A DNA stretch of 64,000 nt, from positions 1,798,001-1,862,000 of the forward strand of contig OZ241882.1 in the NCBI GenBank assembly GCA_965203255.1, read 5' to 3'. The notes below the pieces were generated by a model that saw only the letters and a list, made by a program, of their open reading frames with translations, ran no database searches and was not told the origin of the DNA. Positions 8,860-16,884 of this stretch are shown in pieces. Numbering within the stretch: position 1 is the stretch's first letter; every line of letters starts with the position of its first letter. Source of the stretch: JAPOUP01 sp965203255 (GTDB lineage Bacteria > Pseudomonadota > Alphaproteobacteria > Rhodobacterales > Rhodobacteraceae). The translations under genes and the position numbers were made by a program.

Positions 8860-8933
8860 AGCGGCGGCGGAGGGGCAACCCTCCCGTTTTACTTTCGCGA
8901 CAGCGCCGCCGCCCCGCGACGGTTCGGGCTCGT

Positions 8934-9115
8934 ATGAGAATGCCCCTACGCTCCCTCCGAACCGTGCGTGCGCCTTTCGAGGCACACGGCTCTCCATATG
9001 CCGTGTTCTGCTGATCCTGTTTTGTGCTCTGATAGCAACGCGGACACAGGACAAACGTATTGCGTCGCGGTGCCAAAAGCCTCGCAATTGCGAGCCTAGT
9101 ATCCCGCCCGTGTTG
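8934..9115 (-). ncRNA. Probable group II intron remnant
   Basis: On the minus strand the segment at about 8955-8996 reads GAGCCGTGTGCCTCGAAAGG followed by CGCACGCACGGTTCGGAGGG. This is the stem found beside reverse-transcriptase genes of bacterial group II introns (GAGCCGTGTGC..GAAA..GCACGCACGGTTCGG). Its accidental translation, HMESRVPRKAHARFGG, is a common mis-annotation of such intron RNA. No reverse transcriptase is present, so this would be a fragment. Identification is from motif recognition only. Confidence 0.5.
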
Positions 9116-9243
9116 AAGTGACGCCGGGACACTTGCCCTGTCCCACCTGATACCTTATACTGGCCGCAACAACAACCAACAGACTTTCCGGATCGGGCGG
9201 ATGTCCGCTGGCGGTTCCGGGGGGCATCGGGAAGGGGCAGGCT

Positions 9244-9693
9244 ATGGGCAGAGGCGGAAAGAGAATATATCACGCAAGGCTGGACGGCGGCGAGCGGGCG
9301 CTCCTGCAGGGGATCGTCGACGGCGGAAAGGGGTCGGTGACGCGGCGCCGGCGGGCGCACATCCTCCTTCTGGCGGACGCCAACCGGGACGGCGGCGGAC
9401 GCGATGACGCCGACATAGCGGACGTCCTCGGGGCCGGGGCCTCGACAGTGGAGCGGGCCCGCAAGCGGTTCGTGCTGGAAGGCCTGGAGGCGGCGCTGGA
9501 GAGGAAGGAGCAGGCCAACAGGAAGAAGCCCGTGCTGGACGGCGGGGGCCAGGCGAGGCTGGCGATGCTGGCCTGCTCCGAGCCCCCTGAGGGGCACGCG
9601 CGCCGGGCGCTGCGGCTGCTCGGCGACAGGCTCGGCGGGCTGGAGGTCGTCGACAGCATATCGAAGGAGACGGTGCGGCAGGGGCTCTTATGA
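9244..9693 (+). pseudogene. IS630-family transposase, N-terminal part (interrupted by IS110)
   Basis: ATG 9244 opens MGRGGKRIYHARLDGGERALL. A helix-turn-helix domain follows (RRRRAHILLLADANRDGGGR, then DADIADVLGAGASTVERARK) with a linker up to VVDSISKETVRQGL. The frame should continue into the LKKNDIKPW block of IS630 transposases, but it stops 2 codons after the IS110 boundary at 9686. The C-terminal catalytic part resumes at 11394. Joining the two flanks places a run of seven A at the junction between the N- and C-terminal frames, which would allow the -1 frameshift known from IS630 elements. Confidence 0.85.
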
Positions 9694-10051
9694 GACCTTA
9701 CAGGTCAAGTGCCCTTTTTCAAAACCTCACATCGGCGTCCCTCCCTCCGTCGGGGGGCGGCTTCCGTGCCACCGGGGAAGTCCAGACAGAACGTCGCGGT
9801 TCCATGACGCGCTCAACGACGCGTCCAGCCTCTTATCCGGTTCGGTTGGCCGGTGCCGGCCCCGTGACCATTATGCCCGATTCGGGCGGTGCGACGTTCC
9901 GGGGGGGGCGGGACCCATCTGAAATGAACGGTGCCGCTTCCTGCGGCGAACCAGGCCCCTGCACGGTCACACGCCCTGCCCGGGTTCCCCGGAGGCCCCG
10001 TCGGGCCGCCCGGGTGTTCCGTTGTTCCGTTGTTCCGTTGCCCTCCCGCTC
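9691..10051. other. Candidate bridge-RNA region of the IS110 element
   Basis: 360 bp of non-coding DNA at the 3' side of the transposase, inside the IS110 boundaries. In IS110/IS1111 elements one non-coding end encodes the guide (bridge/seek) RNA with separate target- and donor-recognition loops. Here the long end is the downstream one, as in the IS1111-type arrangement. No RNA secondary structure was computed; this call rests on position and length. Confidence 0.4.
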
Positions 10052-11269
10052 TCAGGCCTGCGACAGGACGGCGCCCTCCGGCACCAGGCCGGTGGTGGCG
10101 AACCTCCACAGCGCCACCAGAAGCTTACGGGCCAGCGCCACGATCCCCCGCCTGCGCGAACGTCCGTCGCGGGCGCTCACGTAATCCCGGAACCACGCCG
10201 AGAGGGCGCTGTCGGGCTGGTGGCGCAGCCAGCGCCAGGCCATCTGCACCAGGTGCTTTCGCAGCATCGCGCCGCCCGCCTTGCTGATCCCCTGGTCGTT
10301 GTCGACGCCCCCGCTCGCGAAGGGCACCGGCGCCAGGCCCGCGAGGCTGGCCAGCTGCCGCCGGTTGCGCAGCTCCCGGTAGAAGAGCTCGCCGCCCAGC
10401 ATCAGCGCGTCGTTCGGGCCGATCCCGCGCAGCCGGACCAGCGTCGCCGCGTGGTGGGCGTCCGCCGGCGCCGCCCGCGGTCTGTCAACGGGCGGAGCGG
10501 CCTCCTTCCCGGCGGCGTCCGCGCGGAGGCCGTCGAGGGCCCGGGCCGACGCCTCCAGCATCTCCATCTTCCTCGCCTCGACAGCCTTGAGTTCCGCGCG
10601 CACCAGCTCCAGCCGGTCGAGGATGCCCTTGATCTCGGCCAGCAGCTCCGGCGGCAGCGGCTCCCCGTAGCCGGTCTCCATCCCGCCGAGCCGCTCACGG
10701 AACCCCGGCCGCGCCGGATCCCCGGCCAACACCCCGTGCAGCCTCAGGAGCCCGTCGACGGAGTTCGAGAGGCGGCGGCGCTCCTGCACCAGACGCTCCC
10801 GCCGGCGCAGCAGCCGCTTCCTGTCCTCCTCCGCGACCGTTGGCACACGCACCCGCGACATCGCGTCCCGGTCGCCGCCGTCCCACGCCCTGAGCGCCCG
10901 GACCATCCGGCGGGCGTCGATCCGGTCCGTCTTCACCTTCTTTTTCCTCCGCACCACCTCGAGGCTCGCGGGGTCGCAGACAACCACCTCGACATCCTCC
11001 CCCTCCAGCCGCCGGGCCAGCCAGAAGCCCTCGTAACCGGCCTCGTACACAAGCATCACCCGGACATCGCCGCCGGTCGCCGCCCGCTCCCGCGCCCGCC
11101 CGAGCCTGCCCAGGAGCCCATCAACGTCCTGCGGCGCCAGCCTGTGGATGCCGGCCCTCGACGTGTCGGACGGATCGCCCACCGCGAGGATCCAGCTCCT
11201 GCCGCTCACTTCCAGAGCCGCGTAGACCGTGGTAACGTTCCCCTCGAAAGGGGTTTTCGAATCAGTCAT
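10052..11269 (-). CDS. IS110-family transposase (RNA-guided recombinase type)
   Basis: 405 residues. An N-terminal RuvC-like DEDD domain reads VYAALEVSGRSW (first acidic residue is glutamate, as in this subgroup), VMLVYEAGYEGFWLARRL, and KTDRIDARRMVRAL. A coiled-coil linker (about 170-265, rich in Arg/Glu) follows. The C-terminal Transposase_20 domain reads LVRLRGIGPNDALMLGGELF, LASLAGLAPVPFASGG (with the candidate catalytic serine) and GISKAGGAMLRKHLVQMAWR. Full length and uninterrupted, so probably active. IS110 enzymes are known to use a bridge RNA transcribed from the element's own non-coding end. Confidence 0.92.
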   Translation of the reverse strand: MTDSKTPFEGNVTTVYAALEVSGRSWILAVGDPSDTSRAGIHRLAPQDVDGLLGRLGRARERAATGGDVRVMLVYEAGYEGFWLARRLEGEDVEVVVCDPASLEVVRRKKKVKTDRIDARRMVRALRAWDGGDRDAMSRVRVPTVAEEDRKRLLRRRERLVQERRRLSNSVDGLLRLHGVLAGDPARPGFRERLGGMETGYGEPLPPELLAEIKGILDRLELVRAELKAVEARKMEMLEASARALDGLRADAAGKEAAPPVDRPRAAPADAHHAATLVRLRGIGPNDALMLGGELFYRELRNRRQLASLAGLAPVPFASGGVDNDQGISKAGGAMLRKHLVQMAWRWLRHQPDSALSAWFRDYVSARDGRSRRRGIVALARKLLVALWRFATTGLVPEGAVLSQA

Positions 11270-11393
11270 CTTTCTCTCCTTTCACTCGGCGGGGGTTGCC
11301 GTCTCGCGGCCCCCCGCCACAACATGCTGTCTTCCTGTCAACACCCTGCACCGAATCACCCGCGAAGGCAAACGGCGGCCCGTCCCATGGCAT

Positions 11394-12093
11394 CTGAAAA
11401 AAACGACATCAAGCCCTGGAGGGACCAGTGCTGGTGCATCCCGCCGAAAGAGAGCGCCGAATCCGTCTGCGCCATGGAGGACGTCCTGAAGACCTGCAGC
11501 CGGGAGTACGACGACGGCACGGTCCTGGCCGTCATGGACGGGACCTCGAAGCAGCAGACGGGGGAGACGCGGACGCCGCTGCCGACGCGGCCCGGGCAGC
11601 CGGCCGCATACGACTTCGAGTACGGGCGCAACGGCACCGCGAACCTGTTCATGGTGTACGCGCCGCTGGAGGCGTGGCGCCACGTGAAGGTCACCGACCG
11701 CCGCACGAAGAGGGACTTCGCAAGGCTGCTCGCCGACATCGCCGACGTCCACTTTCCGGACAGGAAAACCGTCCTCGTGATGGACAGCCCGACACCCACA
11801 GGCTGTCGACCCTGTACGAGACGTCCGGGCCGGCGGAGGCGTCGCGGCTCGCGGACCGCTTCGAGGTCCACCACACGCCGAAGCACGGGAGCTGGCTTAA
11901 CATGGCGGAGATCGAGATAAACGTCCTCTCCCGGCAGTGCCTCGACCGGCGGATCCCGGACCGGGAGGCGATGGTGCGGGAGGTCGGCGCCTGGCAACGG
12001 CACAGGAACTCGTCGGCGAAGCCGGTCGACTGGCGGTTCAGGACCGGGGACGCCCGCGTGAAACTGAAGTCCCTCTATCCATCACAACAATAA
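11394..12093 (+). pseudogene. IS630-family transposase, C-terminal catalytic part
   Basis: Continues the gene broken at 9686. It reads KNDIKPWRDQCWCIPPKESA, then MEDVLKTCSREYDDGTVLAV with MDGTSKQ (first catalytic aspartate), then KTVLVMD (second). A one-base deletion near 11793 shifts the remainder to another frame: THRLSTLYETSGPAEASRLA, FEVHHTPKHGSWLNMAEIEI (catalytic glutamate), then the usual C-terminus to 12093. So besides the IS110 insertion there is an independent frameshift. Confidence 0.85.
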
Positions 12094-12531
12094 GGTCGCG
12101 ATACTAGAGACGATCAATCAGATCGTTCGGACCTTTGATCCACCACGCGCCCACCGTTTCGTCGTGAATGGTTGGACTGATCCAGTAGATGCGGATCAGA
12201 AGCTTCAATCGCCACAGCTTGAGACAGCGAGGTTTACCCCGGCCTATTGAGGTGACCTCATATTCCGTGCACTTCTTCAATCCCCTCCGGATGATCCCCA
12301 CATTTGTTCGGTGCCGCCTCGACGCGGCTGACGGTCTGCGCAAGTGCCTCGCCTTCGACGCCATCACCGCCTCGTATGCTCAGAAAATCAGAAATGAAAG
12401 GAGGTGGCTGTCCCTCTTGGCCCGGAAGAGGCCTGCCGACCCGCCACCATGCAAGTCACGTTCCCGGACGTCTCCGCGCTTCTGGCACTCGCTGGCACCG
12501 CGGGCTCAGGGTCCCGCGGGGACCGCCCGAC
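12094..12531. other. Unassigned stretch after IS630
   Basis: A short plus-strand frame (about 12108-12251) reads INQIVRTFDPPRAHRFVVNG and ends FTPAY plus stop; it looks like the C-terminus of a host protein but is not recognised. At 12451 an ATG behind an AGGAGGT site opens MQVTFPDVSALLALAG, reminiscent of the start of ISAs1 transposases, and is cut off at 12532 by an ISKra4-type end. Both are fragments with low certainty. Confidence 0.35.
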
Positions 12532-12736
12532 GGGTGTAGCCCAATCTGTTGACACCATCGTTTTTTTCCGCGCCACTTTCCGGAGACCGCGCGCCTGACA
12601 GGGACCGGATGGACCGGCCGGCGGCGCGCTGCCGGAGGCAAGGGGCGGGGAGTTCGGATCATGACGGAGGACGGCCGTCCATCCGCCGGTGGTCCGCGGA
12701 CGTGACGGCGGGTTCACCTGGTGCTGGCTGGAGGGC
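12532..12736. mobile_element. ISKra4-type left-end fragment
   Basis: Begins GGGTGTAGCCCAATCTGTTG and then follows the same non-coding and N-terminal sequence as the element at 53856 (for example GACCGGCCGGCGGCGC, CGTCCATCCGCCGGTGGTCC and GGCGGGTTCACCTGGT.CTGG). It ends abruptly at the 26-G tract. Only about 205 bp of the IS remain. Confidence 0.75.
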
Positions 12737-12762
12737 GGGGGGGGGGGGGGGGGGGGGGGGGG
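12737..12762 (+). repeat. Homopolymeric run of 26 G
   Basis: Uninterrupted G from 12737 to 12762, exactly where the ISKra4-type fragment stops and an IS630 remnant begins. Tracts this long are unstable and prone to polymerase slippage; they are also a known sequencing and assembly artefact. Confidence 0.95.
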
Positions 12763-13430
12763 ACGGGCACAGGTGTCCGTAGCGGTGGTCCCGCACGATG
12801 CGCGGGCGTGTCCCTTTCCGGGCCCACACTCTGGAGAGCATCCCCTTCCGTCCCACCCGTGCCCCGTCCTGAAAGTACACAGGCACATCCTCCGGGACCA
12901 CGCCGTCGGGCACCGCCTCCCGGGCCAACCGGACGGAATCCCCGCCGAATCCCTCCCGGGCGGCGGGGTCCGCCCTCGGGTGGACGGGCCGCGGGGACGG
13001 GTGTAGCCTAGACTATTGGCATGAGTCGCCTGGGTGTTATATTGAGCCTTGATTTCTCGACATAGGAACGCCTTTCAGTAGATCTCCGCCCGATAAAGTC
13101 GACCGAAAGTATGGATTGCCAACAATCTGGGCTACACCCCGCGGAGATATGTGCCGGAAGCCCAGCCTCCGCACCGGCCGGCGCGCGCCCTCCAGCTTCG
13201 GCGAAGCCCCCGGCCGGGCGGCGTCCCGCAGGCCGTCCAGGCCGTCGGCGCTGCAATGGACGACCCGGTCGCGGAGCGTCCGGGCGCCGACGCCGGCGGC
13301 AGAGGCCACCCCGGTCCCGGACAGCCCGTCCTCCATGACCGGGGCGGTCGCGGAACCTGTGTTTCCGGGCCAGTTCGCGTAACTGACCGGATGTGTGGTC
13401 GGTGCGGCGGACCATGGCTTTCGCCGGCAT
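12763..13430 (-). pseudogene. Second IS630-family transposase remnant, interrupted by a MITE
   Basis: On the minus strand the gene opens MPAKAMVRRTDHTSGQLREL (ATG 13430). It shifts frame to GVASAAGVGARTLRDRVVHC, then SADGLDGLRD (the helix-turn-helix of the winged-helix IS630 subgroup) and ARRPVRRLGFRHISPR. A 141-bp element then intervenes. Beyond it the gene continues SPRPVHPRADPAAREGF and VPEDVPVYFQDGARVGRKGM, then LSRVWARKGTRPRIVR, containing the first catalytic aspartate. The rest is lost at the G tract. Different subgroup from the IS630 at 9244. Confidence 0.75.
12999..13139. mobile_element. 141-bp MITE with ISKra4-type ends
   Basis: Terminal inverted repeats: left GGGTGTAGCCTAGACTATTG, right (minus strand) GGGTGTAGCCCAGATTGTTG. 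These are nearly the same termini as the ISKra4 elements at 12532 and 53856. The interior is AT-richer than the surroundings and has no gene. It sits inside the IS630 remnant; CCGCGG is present on both flanks, and removing the element joins HISPR to PVHPRADP in frame. A non-autonomous derivative mobilised by the ISKra4 transposase is the simplest reading. Confidence 0.8.
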
Positions 13431-13822
13431 GCCGTTCCCTCCTTCCGCCTGTTTCCCGGACACGGAATACAGGACGGCGGCACCGGTCACACGCGGAATA
13501 TCGCCGTGTCACACAGCATGATGTTCAATCCTTGTTCTGGGTACATCATTAATTTGGTTTGGTATGACCTCAGAACCCACCGGTTAAGCCGTTATGATCT
13601 CAATCGGCCAGAATGCCGATCATGAAACTCAAGGCACCAAAGTACAGGAAGCCCGTCATACACCCAAACCACATCCCGATGAATCTACCGGCTTCACTGC
13701 GGCGCGAGTGAATTCTGAAAGACGGCGCAAGGCAACAGGCACATTCTCCACAGGAGACCGAACCGAAGTTCTCCGCGGACGCATCCCGAGTTGATTTCTG
13801 GTTCCATGAGCGTCCGATGTCG
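13431..13822. other. Stretch without a recognisable complete gene
   Basis: The minus strand from about 13770 to 13600 ends with a membrane-like tail (FIGMWFGCMTGFLYFGALSF, then MIGILAD and stop) that could be the C-terminus of a truncated host gene. In related genomes lysA normally follows argH and the lipoprotein gene here; it is not present, so a deletion or rearrangement at the edge of the IS region is likely (inference). Confidence 0.4.
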
Positions 13823-13960
13823 TCACCGGTCAAGTGAATCCGCATTGCCCTGGCTTGCCGTCGCCGATGTACGCTCTGGGTGCAAGGGAACAGGTGGACC
13901 ATCCGCACCGCATGCGACAAGGGTTCCGGCAACCAAGGCACATGCGACCAGCCGTCTCAT
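13823..13960 (-). CDS. Small lipoprotein downstream of argH
   Basis: 45 residues: MRRLVACALVAGTLVACGAD. A two-residue basic start, a hydrophobic stretch and a lipobox-like LVAC with cysteine 17, followed by GADGPPVPL. This is the YifL-type small lipoprotein that follows argH in Rhodobacteraceae. Its ATG overlaps the argH stop (ATGA, 13957-13960), so it is translationally coupled. Function in the family is unknown; probably anchored in the envelope. Confidence 0.75.
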   Translation of the reverse strand: MRRLVACALVAGTLVACGADGPPVPLHPERTSATASQGNADSLDR

Positions 13961-15348
13961 CCCAGAATCTCCTTCCAACGCAAAATCTCCTCCCGCACCC
14001 GTACGGGAGCGGTTCCTCCCTGACTCGTCCTGCTGGCCACCGACCGTCGCGGGTCCAGTACATCGAAAACGCCCTTGTCCAGATCTGCAAATACCGACGT
14101 CATGTCTTTCATCGACAGATCCGACAGACCGCACCGTTTCGATTCGGCAAGGGCGACCAGAGCGCCTGTGACACGATGGGCCTCTCGGAAAGGCAACCCT
14201 CTCTCACGAACCATCCAGTCCGCAAGATCCGTCGCAGTGGAATAACCTGCCGCCGCCGCGGATTCGAGTTCAGCGGAATTCGCACTCATATCCCGCACGA
14301 TACCCTCCATCGCCGCAACCGCCAGCATCAACGAATCAGCTGCGTCAAAGACCTGTTCCTTGTCTTCCTGCATGTCCTTCGAATAGGTCAGCGGAAGTCC
14401 CTTCATCACCATGAACAACGACACCGCCGCCCCGAGCACTCGCCCGGACTTTGCACGAACCAGCTCGGCGGCGTCCGGGTTTCTTTTCTGGGGCATGATC
14501 GAGGAACCGGTCGAGAACCGGTCCGACATCCGCACGAATCGGAACTGGGCCGAAGACCAGATCACCAGTTCCTCAGCGAGCCGCGACAGATGCACCGCAC
14601 AGATCGAGGCCGCTGACAGAAACTCTAGCGCAAAGTCCCTGTCGCTAACCGCGTCAATGGAATTCGCGCAAGGCCGATCGAAGCCCAGAGCCTTGGCGGT
14701 CATTTCCCGGTCGATGGGAAAAGATGTCCCCGCAAGGGCTGCGGCGCCCAAGGGGCATTCGTTCATCCTGGTGCGCGAATCAGAGAAACGTCCCCTGTCA
14801 CGAGCAAACATCTCCACATAGGCCAGCATGTGATGGCCCCAGGTCACCGGCTGCGCAACCTGTAGGTGGGTGAAGCCCGGCATCACCCAATCCACGCCAG
14901 GTTCAGCCTGTGCAATCAAGGCGCGCGAGAGCCCCACAAGCGCACCGTCCAGCGCATCCAGCTGATCCCGCACCCACATCCGGAAATCAGTGGCCACCTG
15001 ATCGTTGCGTGAACGCGCTGTATGCAATCGCCCAGCCGGTTCTCCAACCAATTCTTTCAGTCGCGCTTCCACATTCATATGAATGTCTTCCAAAGCCGTG
15101 GAAAAAACGAACTCTCCGCTTTCGATTTCTGACAAGACCGTGAGCAGACCTTCCCGAATCGTCCGCGCATCGCTATCCGAAATAATACCTTGGGCGGAGA
15201 GCATCGCGGCATGGGCTCGGGAGCCACGTATGTCATGACCTGCAAGTCGCCGGTCAAACGTGATCGAGGCGTTTATCGCTTCCATGATGGCATCAGGACC
15301 TGACGCGAACCTGCCGCCCCACATCGCATTCGGGCTGTCGTTGGACAT
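13957..15348 (-). CDS. argH: Argininosuccinate lyase
   Basis: 463 residues from ATG 15348 (MSNDSPNAMWGGRFASGPDA). The frame is open further upstream to 15762 but that part is antisense to tlpA. It cleaves argininosuccinate to arginine and fumarate, the last step of arginine biosynthesis. Fumarase/aspartase-superfamily landmarks: GRLHTARSRNDQVATDFRMW (substrate contacts), MPGFTHLQVAQP (catalytic His-Leu-Gln), and the signature STGSSIMPQKRNPD on the mobile loop with the catalytic serine. Length is normal. It is cytoplasmic and a homotetramer in the family. Divergent from tlpA with 24 bp between the start codons. Confidence 0.95.
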   Translation of the reverse strand: MSNDSPNAMWGGRFASGPDAIMEAINASITFDRRLAGHDIRGSRAHAAMLSAQGIISDSDARTIREGLLTVLSEIESGEFVFSTALEDIHMNVEARLKELVGEPAGRLHTARSRNDQVATDFRMWVRDQLDALDGALVGLSRALIAQAEPGVDWVMPGFTHLQVAQPVTWGHHMLAYVEMFARDRGRFSDSRTRMNECPLGAAALAGTSFPIDREMTAKALGFDRPCANSIDAVSDRDFALEFLSAASICAVHLSRLAEELVIWSSAQFRFVRMSDRFSTGSSIMPQKRNPDAAELVRAKSGRVLGAAVSLFMVMKGLPLTYSKDMQEDKEQVFDAADSLMLAVAAMEGIVRDMSANSAELESAAAAGYSTATDLADWMVRERGLPFREAHRVTGALVALAESKRCGLSDLSMKDMTSVFADLDKGVFDVLDPRRSVASRTSQGGTAPVRVREEILRWKEILG

Positions 15349-15372
15349 CGCTAACCCCCGGGAGGCACTCTG

Positions 15373-15930
15373 ATGAACTGGATGAACCGAGCCGTTCTCT
15401 ACACCGCACTGTGTCTGGGCGCAAACGCTGGCGTAGCGGATTCCGCCGGACTGGAAGATCTTCGTCAAGGGGAAATGCGCAAACTGATTGTCCACGCCGA
15501 ACCAGTGCCAGTCCCCGATATCGATTTTCTGGATGAAAGCGGCCATGAACTCACGCTTGGCGGGTTCAGAGGGCAATACGTACTTCTGAACTTCTGGGCC
15601 ACCTGGTGCGCCCCTTGCCGCGAAGAAATGCCTTCGCTCGACGCTCTGCAGCAGCAGTTGGGCAGCGAACGCTTCAGGGTCGTCACCGTGGCAACTGGCC
15701 GCGACAAACCCGTCGCGATCCGACGGTTCTTCGAGAGTATTGGCGTCACCACCCTGCCCCAATACAGGGATACGGGCCAGTCGCTTGCACGTCAGATGGG
15801 AGTCTTCGGCCTTCCGGTGAGCATGATTCTTGACACGGATGGCATGGAAATCGCCAGGATTCGAGGAGGCGCGGACTGGTCAGACCCCAGCGCCAGGGCC
15901 GTCATCACTGCGCTGGTCGCAAATGAGTGA
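15373..15930 (+). CDS. tlpA: TlpA-family periplasmic thiol:disulfide oxidoreductase
   Basis: 185 residues. A signal or anchor segment covers about residues 1-25. The thioredoxin fold carries the redox motif C79-A-P-C82 in NFWATWCAPCREEMP and a cis-proline region (VFGLPVSMILD). Family members keep periplasmic cysteines reduced, for example for cytochrome c or oxidase maturation. The divergent argH/tlpA pair with almost no intergenic space is a conserved Rhodobacterales arrangement. It ends 33 bp before the convergent tag gene. Confidence 0.9.
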   Translation: MNWMNRAVLYTALCLGANAGVADSAGLEDLRQGEMRKLIVHAEPVPVPDIDFLDESGHELTLGGFRGQYVLLNFWATWCAPCREEMPSLDALQQQLGSERFRVVTVATGRDKPVAIRRFFESIGVTTLPQYRDTGQSLARQMGVFGLPVSMILDTDGMEIARIRGGADWSDPSARAVITALVANE

Positions 15931-15963
15931 TCGAAGGCCGGGACCAGCGCCATCATCGCGCCA

Positions 15964-16560
15964 TCAACGGGACTCCAGAGAGCGCCAGTTCTTTGCCAGC
16001 GCCTGAACCTCCCTGTACCGATGGCACTTGACCAGGTGATCGTTGACCAACCCGCAGGCCTGCATCCAAGCGTAAACGATCGTCGGTCCACAGAACCGAA
16101 ATCCAGCAGCCTTCAACGCTCTTGACAGACTCCGGGATTCCGCGGTCTCGGCAGGAACATCTGCCATCGACACGTAGCTGTTCTGCAACGGCGCTCCTCC
16201 AACAAATCTCCAGACGAAGGGGGAGAATCCACAATCCGCCTCGATCTCCTGCCATGCCTTCGCATTGCCAATGGTCGCCTCTATCTTGCCACGATGGCGA
16301 ACGATTCCCTCGTCGGCGAGCAGACGCACCACCTCCGCTTCTCCCCACCCCGCGATCACGTCTGGATCAAATCCTCTGAACGCCAAGCGAAAATTCTCGC
16401 GCTTGCGCAGTATGGTGATCCAGGAGAGCCCGGCCTGGAATCCATCCAGTATGAGCTTCTCCCAGAGTGCCCGACTATCCCGCTCCGGGACGCCCCATTC
16501 GGCGTCGTGGTAGGCGACATAGAGCGGATCGTCTCCGCACCATTCACAGCGATTCCCCAT
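15964..16560 (-). CDS. tag: DNA-3-methyladenine glycosylase I
   Basis: 198 residues, full length. It excises N3-methyladenine in base-excision repair. Seen: the zinc-binding N-terminus (MGNRCEWCGDDPLYVAYHDA, with the first cysteine and histidine ligands) and the matching C-terminal pair in LVNDHLVKCHRY; WGVPERDSRALWEKLILDGF; and the helix-hairpin-helix region. Single gene, convergent with tlpA. No adaptive-response site was looked for beyond inspection. Confidence 0.93.
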   Translation of the reverse strand: MGNRCEWCGDDPLYVAYHDAEWGVPERDSRALWEKLILDGFQAGLSWITILRKRENFRLAFRGFDPDVIAGWGEAEVVRLLADEGIVRHRGKIEATIGNAKAWQEIEADCGFSPFVWRFVGGAPLQNSYVSMADVPAETAESRSLSRALKAAGFRFCGPTIVYAWMQACGLVNDHLVKCHRYREVQALAKNWRSLESR

Positions 16561-16884
16561 ATGTCCCAGTCACCAATTGCTGAAGAAATTCGAAGTTCCG
16601 CCCAAGTGTCTCCGTTTTCCGGGCGAAAGTCGAAGGAATTCGCGTTTGGGCGCTCCCAACAGGATCAGAGATCTCTCTCGAGGTCGTACGCATATTGTAA
16701 CGGGAACAATGCTGCCCATTTGAGATTGAGTCCGATGTGAGACACAGTGTCACTTTGAATTGCTGCAATGCAGCATGTATTGTTGTTTCCGTAGATGGAG
16801 TCAGTGCCTGCCCAATTCTTCCCGCCAGATCGCCGGTGTATGGACGGCCACGCAGGAGCTGAGGAATACGGATAGAGGAATGTC
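16561..16884. other. Intergenic region upstream of phaA
   Basis: 324 bp between divergent tag and phaA. No gene seen. It contains the palindrome at 16762-16774 and an AGAGGAATG purine stretch directly before the phaA start that serves as ribosome binding site. Confidence 0.6.
16762..16774. promoter_or_regulatory. Candidate PhaR operator
   Basis: GCTGCAATGCAGC, a perfect palindrome with the CTGC-N3-GCAG core reported for the polyhydroxybutyrate repressor PhaR of Paracoccus denitrificans. It lies 111 bp upstream of the phaA start. One site only, identified by eye. Confidence 0.5.

Larger units (their letters stand above)
9687..11395. mobile_element. IS110-family element inserted in IS630
   Basis: About 1.7 kb. 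The left flank ends GGGGCT (9681-9686) and the right flank resumes CTGAAAAAAACGAC (from 11394), so a CT dinucleotide is shared at both junctions, as expected for IS110 integration. Removing the element rejoins the IS630 gene. It carries one intact minus-strand transposase and about 360 bp of non-coding DNA downstream of that gene, with only about 125 bp upstream. It has no obvious terminal inverted repeats, which is also normal for IS110. Confidence 0.82.

Noticed and set aside
10022..11920. 632-residue open frame on the plus strand
   Set aside because: Antisense to the intact IS110 transposase and then runs into IS630 catalytic sequence by chance; not a fusion gene.
12659..12928. Proline-rich protein encoded across the G tract
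   Set aside because: The proline run is only the translation of the 26-G homopolymer; the flanks belong to two different IS fragments.
13957..15762. N-terminally extended ArgH (601 residues)
   Set aside because: The extra 138 codons are antisense to tlpA, and ArgH proteins start at the MSNDSPNAMWGGRF position.
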